A stretch of DNA of 64,000 bases from Ampelomyces quisqualis. Taxonomy: Eukaryota; Ascomycota; Dothideomycetes; Pleosporales; Phaeosphaeriaceae. The position numbers and the translations under genes are program-made. This document shows, piece by piece, positions 59,871 to 64,000 of this stretch. Below the pieces are notes generated by a model, which was not told the origin of the DNA, made no database searches, and worked only from the letters and a program-made list of their open reading frames with translations. Position 1 is the stretch's first letter. Each line of letters begins with the position of its first letter. Location of the stretch: positions 496,001 to 560,000 of the forward strand of contig JAGTXZ010000024.1 of the NCBI GenBank assembly GCA_018398575.1, given 5' to 3'.

Positions 59871-61999
59871 AAGAAGCAGCAGTATTATTGCTAGCATTAA
59901 CAGTTATATTAACGTTAACCTCTATCTTATCCCTATTATTAACATTATTCTTAGTAACAGTATCTATAGACTTACTAGCCTTATCTTTAGACCTAGATTT
60001 AGAATCTAGTTTAACAGCCTAACTAGGATTAAAATTAAAGTTGCTATTATTAGAGAGCTCTAGCAACTCTTTAGTTACGCAAGACCCTCTACTATAATAG
60101 CTCTTGTTATTAGCTATATTACGCAGCAGCCTACCCTAAACAAACAAACTCTAATTAAACCTTATAGTAGCTTAGCAGGTTAAAATAAGAAACTAAGATT
60201 AAGACGTATATTTCTTAATACTCTATGTAGTAAGAATAGGCAGCGTTAGTAGGATGTTGTAAGCGTCTAGGCTATTTTAATCTACAGATTGCTTTAAATT
60301 ACCTAAGTTACTATAATGTTAGCGCAATTCTAAATAAGGTTCTAGAGAAAAGAGTTTCTAAACAGGACTTAGCAACTTACCTATATAAGAACAAGCCTAA
60401 AAGCCTATATTATAGAAGTAGTTAGTACAAGCACTATAGAGCAGCTGCTTACTATTATAGACAACACTATAATACTTACTAAAAGCGTATTTGCAATTGC
60501 TCTTTGCGCAACAGCTGCAAGGCTAAATGTTATACTAGCTAGAGTCTAGGTATATACAAGCAGACTAACTGTAATATAAAATAAGTGTAGCTAAATTGTC
60601 CTTAAGAAAGTTGCAGCCTATGCCTAAGCAAAAGTAATCCTTAACTAAGATTCTATTAGTCTTTATATTAAAGGAGTTAAACTAGATAGCTAGCATATAT
60701 CTACTCTCTTCTATAAGCTTAGAAGACAGGGCGCAGTTAACAAGTAGCAGAGGAAAGCTTTTTCTATTAGTTTTAACTTTAAAAAGTATGTGCTAGAGCT
60801 AAGTAATAACCTTAATAGTTATTTAGCTAGACAACATTGCCTTAACTACAAATAAATTAGCCTAAATTAGCTAACAAGTTATTTAAATACTGCTTACGCT
60901 AGTTATAGATAGTATTATAAGAGGAAGTAACCTTCTTATAGATATACAGCTTAGAAGTCTTATTACTATAATAACTAGAGAAGATTAGCTTTATAAGAGA
61001 TGTCTAAGTAACAGACTAAGGGGTAGGTAGAAAGGCTGTTAGAGTTAGCGTGTAATACTGCGCAATCTAGGCTTAAAGCTTGCTATTACTTATACTCTAA
61101 GTCTTAGCTAGCTTACTGCAAGCCTAGAGAGTTGTTAGAACTTTAATAGACAACTTAGAAAAGCCTAAGTTATTGTTAGAAAAGCCTAGATTGCTGTTAA
61201 AGAAGCCTAGGCTATTATTAGAGAAACTAGGCAAAGCCCTAGAGATTAACTGTACTACATTATAGAACTTATTACTAGACTCTAAAGTAACAGTAATAGG
61301 CAAGTATAATAGACGCAGAATAGAACTGCGTAGGCAAGAATTTTAGAGTAACGCGTGTTTAAGCTGCTAAAGAAGCTTATTTATTATAGCTAGGGCAGCA
61401 GCGTTAGGCAGAGGTAGTAGAGGAGTTGTTAAGAGAGTTTAAAGAGCAGGCAAAATTCTCTTAGTAACCTTAGGCTTAGTAGACAGCTCTCTAAACAGCA
61501 GCAGCTTAAGCAACAGCCTATACACTACAGCTAAAGCCTTAGCAGCCTTGCTAGACAGAGAAGAAGTAAGAGAGTACTACAGGCTGCTCTTAGAACTAGG
61601 CTATTGCCTACAAAAAGATTAAGAAGCAGGTAGAAGCAGCGTTAGGCGCAGCAGAAAACAAATAAGTAGGCAATGTTAAGCAGCAGCGTAGAAATCTATA
61701 CTAAGTAAAGTAATTAATAGGCTTAGAAAGATAGTATAGAAGTCTAAAAGTAAAGGTAAAGTAGAGTTTTAATAAAAGCCTAGGTAATGCGCAGTTAAAA
61801 CAACGCGCCTAACAACGCGCTAGTTAAGTAAAAGAAAAACAACAAATAGTAGTAACAGAGTATTAATTAATTAGAAAATTAGAAAAGAGATAGAGCCTCT
61901 TTTTTTGTAAGAGAGAGAGAAAGCAGTACTCTCTAGTATAGCTATAAACTCTAAAGATGCGTTAAAAGAGAAGAGTTAATTTTACAAAAAAGCTACTAC
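59871..61999. other. unidentified RIP-affected repeat sequence
   Basis: A short minus-strand frame with almost no stops (about 59.88-60.10 kb; LDSKSRSKDKASKSIDTVTK) ends close to the third element. Between 60.2 and 61.9 kb both strands have Q/R-rich or L-rich openings when stops are ignored. The plus strand at 61.2-61.85 kb gives R/Q/S-rich text, but no domain can be named. This could be a fourth element inserted in reverse. Confidence 0.4.
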
Positions 62000-62760
62000 A
62001 AAAACAAAATCTACAATAGAGAACTCTAATTGTTAGAAGAGTTATTTAGACTACCTAAGCTATTACTTAAGGCATCTATATTAACATCCCTAACTAATAG
62101 ATTACTATTACTAGCTTCTAGGCTAGTATTATTAACGCTACGCTTTGCACTAGCTAAAGGCCTACTAACATTAAGCTAAGCTAAAGCCTTGTTAATAACA
62201 GCATTATTAGCATTCTCTTTAACATCCTTATTAACTACAGCTAACTTAGGATCTAACTAAGCCTTCTTGCAAGGCAACTTCTTAACTCTACAGCTCTTTA
62301 TAGATAGACTAGAAATGCAACGCTTACTAGGAGATAGAGTGCCTAAAGGCCCCTTAGAGTTATAGCTAGCTTTAGAAGAGTTTTTAAAGACCTTGCTAGC
62401 ATTAAAGTCTAGGCTTTAATAAGCCTTCCTAGCTAATAACTTTACAAAATCTAGTAGACTAGACTTACTTAGAGCCCTAAAGCTACTAAGCTTTTTTACT
62501 AGAGTTAGCAAACTGCAATTGCGCAAGTTCTTAAAAGGTAAGTTATTAAGAATAAGAAGGCTTAGAGTAATATAGAAGAGCTTAACAGCCCTAGTGCCCT
62601 TAACGCTACGCAGAATAACTAGAGCGCCTACAAATAATTAGCAAATAACTCTAAAAAAACAATAGAAAAGAATAACTAAAAAGGCGTTAGCTACTTACAA
62701 TTTATTAAACACTACTCTTTGGCAGAAGAAAACAAGTAGTTACTATAAGTACTATTATTT
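62000..62760 (-). pseudogene. minus-strand reading frame with few stops, function unknown
   Basis: From about 62.75 down to 62.03 kb the minus strand has one frame of over 200 codons with only a handful of TAA/TAG, far fewer than any other frame in the AT block. It includes VGALVILRSVKGTRAVKLFY, LSSFRALSKSSLLDFVKLLA, NSKGPLGTLSPSKR and ANNAVINKALA, and is Ser/Asn/Lys-rich toward its end. RIP-type changes (Asp to Asn, Glu to Lys, Pro to Leu/Ser) would explain the composition. I recognise no family; it could be a retroelement gag or a captured host gene. Confidence 0.42.
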
Positions 62761-64000
62761 AGCAGCTTGCCCTAGAACCTAAACTATATATATAAGCTAG
62801 TAGACTTAAACGTCTAACTAGCTCTTACGCAGTAACTGCACAAGTGCTTAGACTTACTTTTAATAGAAGCTATATTAATAGCGTAGTTAGTATAGCTTAG
62901 GATTAAGCTCTTAATGTAAGCGTTATAGATCTTGTGCTTCTTAGCTCTAGAGTTATCCTTAAGGCTAAAGTAATTGCCTAGAGTAGAAAGCAACTTGTTA
63001 ATATACAGAGGCCTATTAGTCTTAACAACTAAGCTTACCTACTTAGCTCCTAAATAAGGGCTAACAGCAAGCAGTAGCAGATAAGGCCTAAAAGTTTTCT
63101 CTACAGACTTAAGAGTAACAAAGACTAACTAGAGCTTAGTAATAAGAGAGTAGCTTAGCTTCCTATCCTTATTTAATTTAACTAGCGCAAATATTAGCAC
63201 GCGTTTAGCTTAACTTATTAATAAACTAGCACTTACTCTAGTTAATTACATTACTATAGCTAGAATAGTTAACTAGGTATCTGTAAACTAGAAAGTAAGT
63301 ATCTCTATTAGGCCTAAGAACAAGCTTATTCTTTATTATAGCTTAAAGATAAAGGCAGCGTGCAACTAAGAGGCTAAGGAAGTATTAAGTATATATATTA
63401 GGAAAATTCTAATTAACTAAAGGCAAGGCGTTAACTAAGCAACTATTAGTAACAGCTAAGCTAAGAACTTAGAGACTTAAAAGTAAGAATGCGCTAAATT
63501 ACAAGAAAAAGCAACTAAGTAGGTAAGAGAGTAGAGTATACGCTAGAGCAAAGTAGTATAGCTGTATATAGATAAGTTACCTTAAAAGCAAATAGAAGTA
63601 GTAAAGTAAAAGAGTAATAAGCAGATAATATAAACTAAGCTAGAGCTAGTTAGAACACCTAGCAATAAGGTAAAGAAGTTAAGCAGCTAATTGTAGTACA
63701 GCAGCAGTAAAGTTATACATTAGGCAGGTTAAGAAAGAGAGAGGCGTAGAGCAGAGTAGCTAAAAAGAAAGTAGAGCTAAAAAGTAAGGTAAATTTAGTT
63801 AACGCAAGACTTGTTATAATAGAAGTAGTCTAAAGCGTTTGTAGTTATAACGTAAGTCTGCCTAAGTAATGCCTCTATAACACTAAGTAAAGTTAAAATA
63901 ACGTAGGCTAATAGCGCTTTAGCGTTTAGGTAAGAGAGTTAGATAGTAATGTAAAGAGATAGGAAAAGATTATAAATAGGCACTACTTCTTTACTAAAGG
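62761..64000. other. RIP-degraded sequence to the window edge
   Basis: TpA-rich, no readable domain by eye, no LTR match to the left part recognised. May continue the element at 62.0-62.8 kb. Confidence 0.45.

Larger units (their letters stand above)
35890..64000. repeat. RIP-degraded AT-rich repeat block
   Basis: From here to the window edge CpA and TpG are strongly depleted, TpA is very abundant, CpG and GpC remain, and no frame above about 85 codons survives. Element frames are recognisable only when TAA/TAG are read as former Gln or Trp codons. This is the signature of repeat-induced point mutation acting on transposons in ascomycetes. LTR copy pairs inside the block differ largely by C/T and G/A transitions, as expected. 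Confidence 0.9.

Noticed and set aside
35890..64000. AT-rich block as a centromere or telomere
   Set aside because: No telomeric TTAGGG-type array is visible and the block is explained by RIP-treated retrotransposons. Position on the chromosome cannot be judged from this window.
1..64000. CRISPR array, tRNA or rRNA genes
   Set aside because: No regularly spaced direct repeats of CRISPR type and no convincing tRNA A/B-box pair or rRNA sequence were seen; CRISPR would not be expected in a fungus.

Overview
The window reads as a filamentous ascomycete, most likely a Dothideomycete such as one of the Pleosporales (inference). Introns are 46-59 bp with GTAAGT-type donors and CTAAC-like branch points. 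The coding genes are typical of moulds: a TRPY/Yvc1 channel, a Spo71-like PH protein, a HET-domain gene, a CE15 esterase and a DHA1 transporter. An AT-rich block carries the signature of repeat-induced point mutation (RIP): CpA and TpG are largely replaced by TpA, and every element frame is full of TAA/TAG.

Positions 1 to about 35.9 kb are gene-bearing, mixed-GC DNA. In order: a possible 3' exon of an upstream gene; a TatD/Scn1-type hydrolase; a two-exon dimeric alpha/beta-barrel protein; relics of a glycosyltransferase-like gene; a bZIP factor; a relic of a fungal rhodopsin-domain membrane protein; a DHA1 drug:proton antiporter; a broken glucuronoyl esterase gene (CE15); a broken HET gene; a TRPY cation channel; eIF2-alpha; a Spo71-like PH protein; a small GPI-anchored Ser/Thr-rich wall protein; and a ten-exon Thr/Ser/Val-rich mucin-like gene. 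Housekeeping genes cluster at 20-29 kb. Long gene-free stretches and decayed genes fill 1.6-4.2, 5-7.9, 9-11.5, 13.5-20 and 30-32 kb, so the segment looks accessory in part.

From about 35.9 kb to the end (28 kb) the DNA is RIP-degraded repeat with no intact gene. I resolved two nested LTR retrotransposons to the base. An outer minus-strand chromovirus (36338-51585, 300-bp LTRs, target duplication AACCT) is interrupted in its integrase by an inner plus-strand chromovirus (38424-46551, 259-bp LTRs, target duplication AGTAT). The outer pol frame resumes exactly on the far side of the insertion. The inner element has an in-frame array of five 33-residue (99-bp) coiled-coil-like repeats between RNase H and integrase, and a further sense-strand frame of about 1.9 kb before its 3' LTR. 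A third Gypsy-like element (about 53-59.9 kb, plus strand) belongs to another lineage and has no LTRs that I could find. The last 4 kb holds unidentified RIP-affected frames, including a minus-strand one with very few stops.

The genes do not form one pathway or operon. The main story is a gene segment ending abruptly at an AT-rich repeat compartment. The two most unusual objects are the repeat-bearing inner retrotransposon and the symmetric-exon mucin-like gene that lies next to the boundary. All calls rest on reading the sequence and on recalled family features; no search was run.
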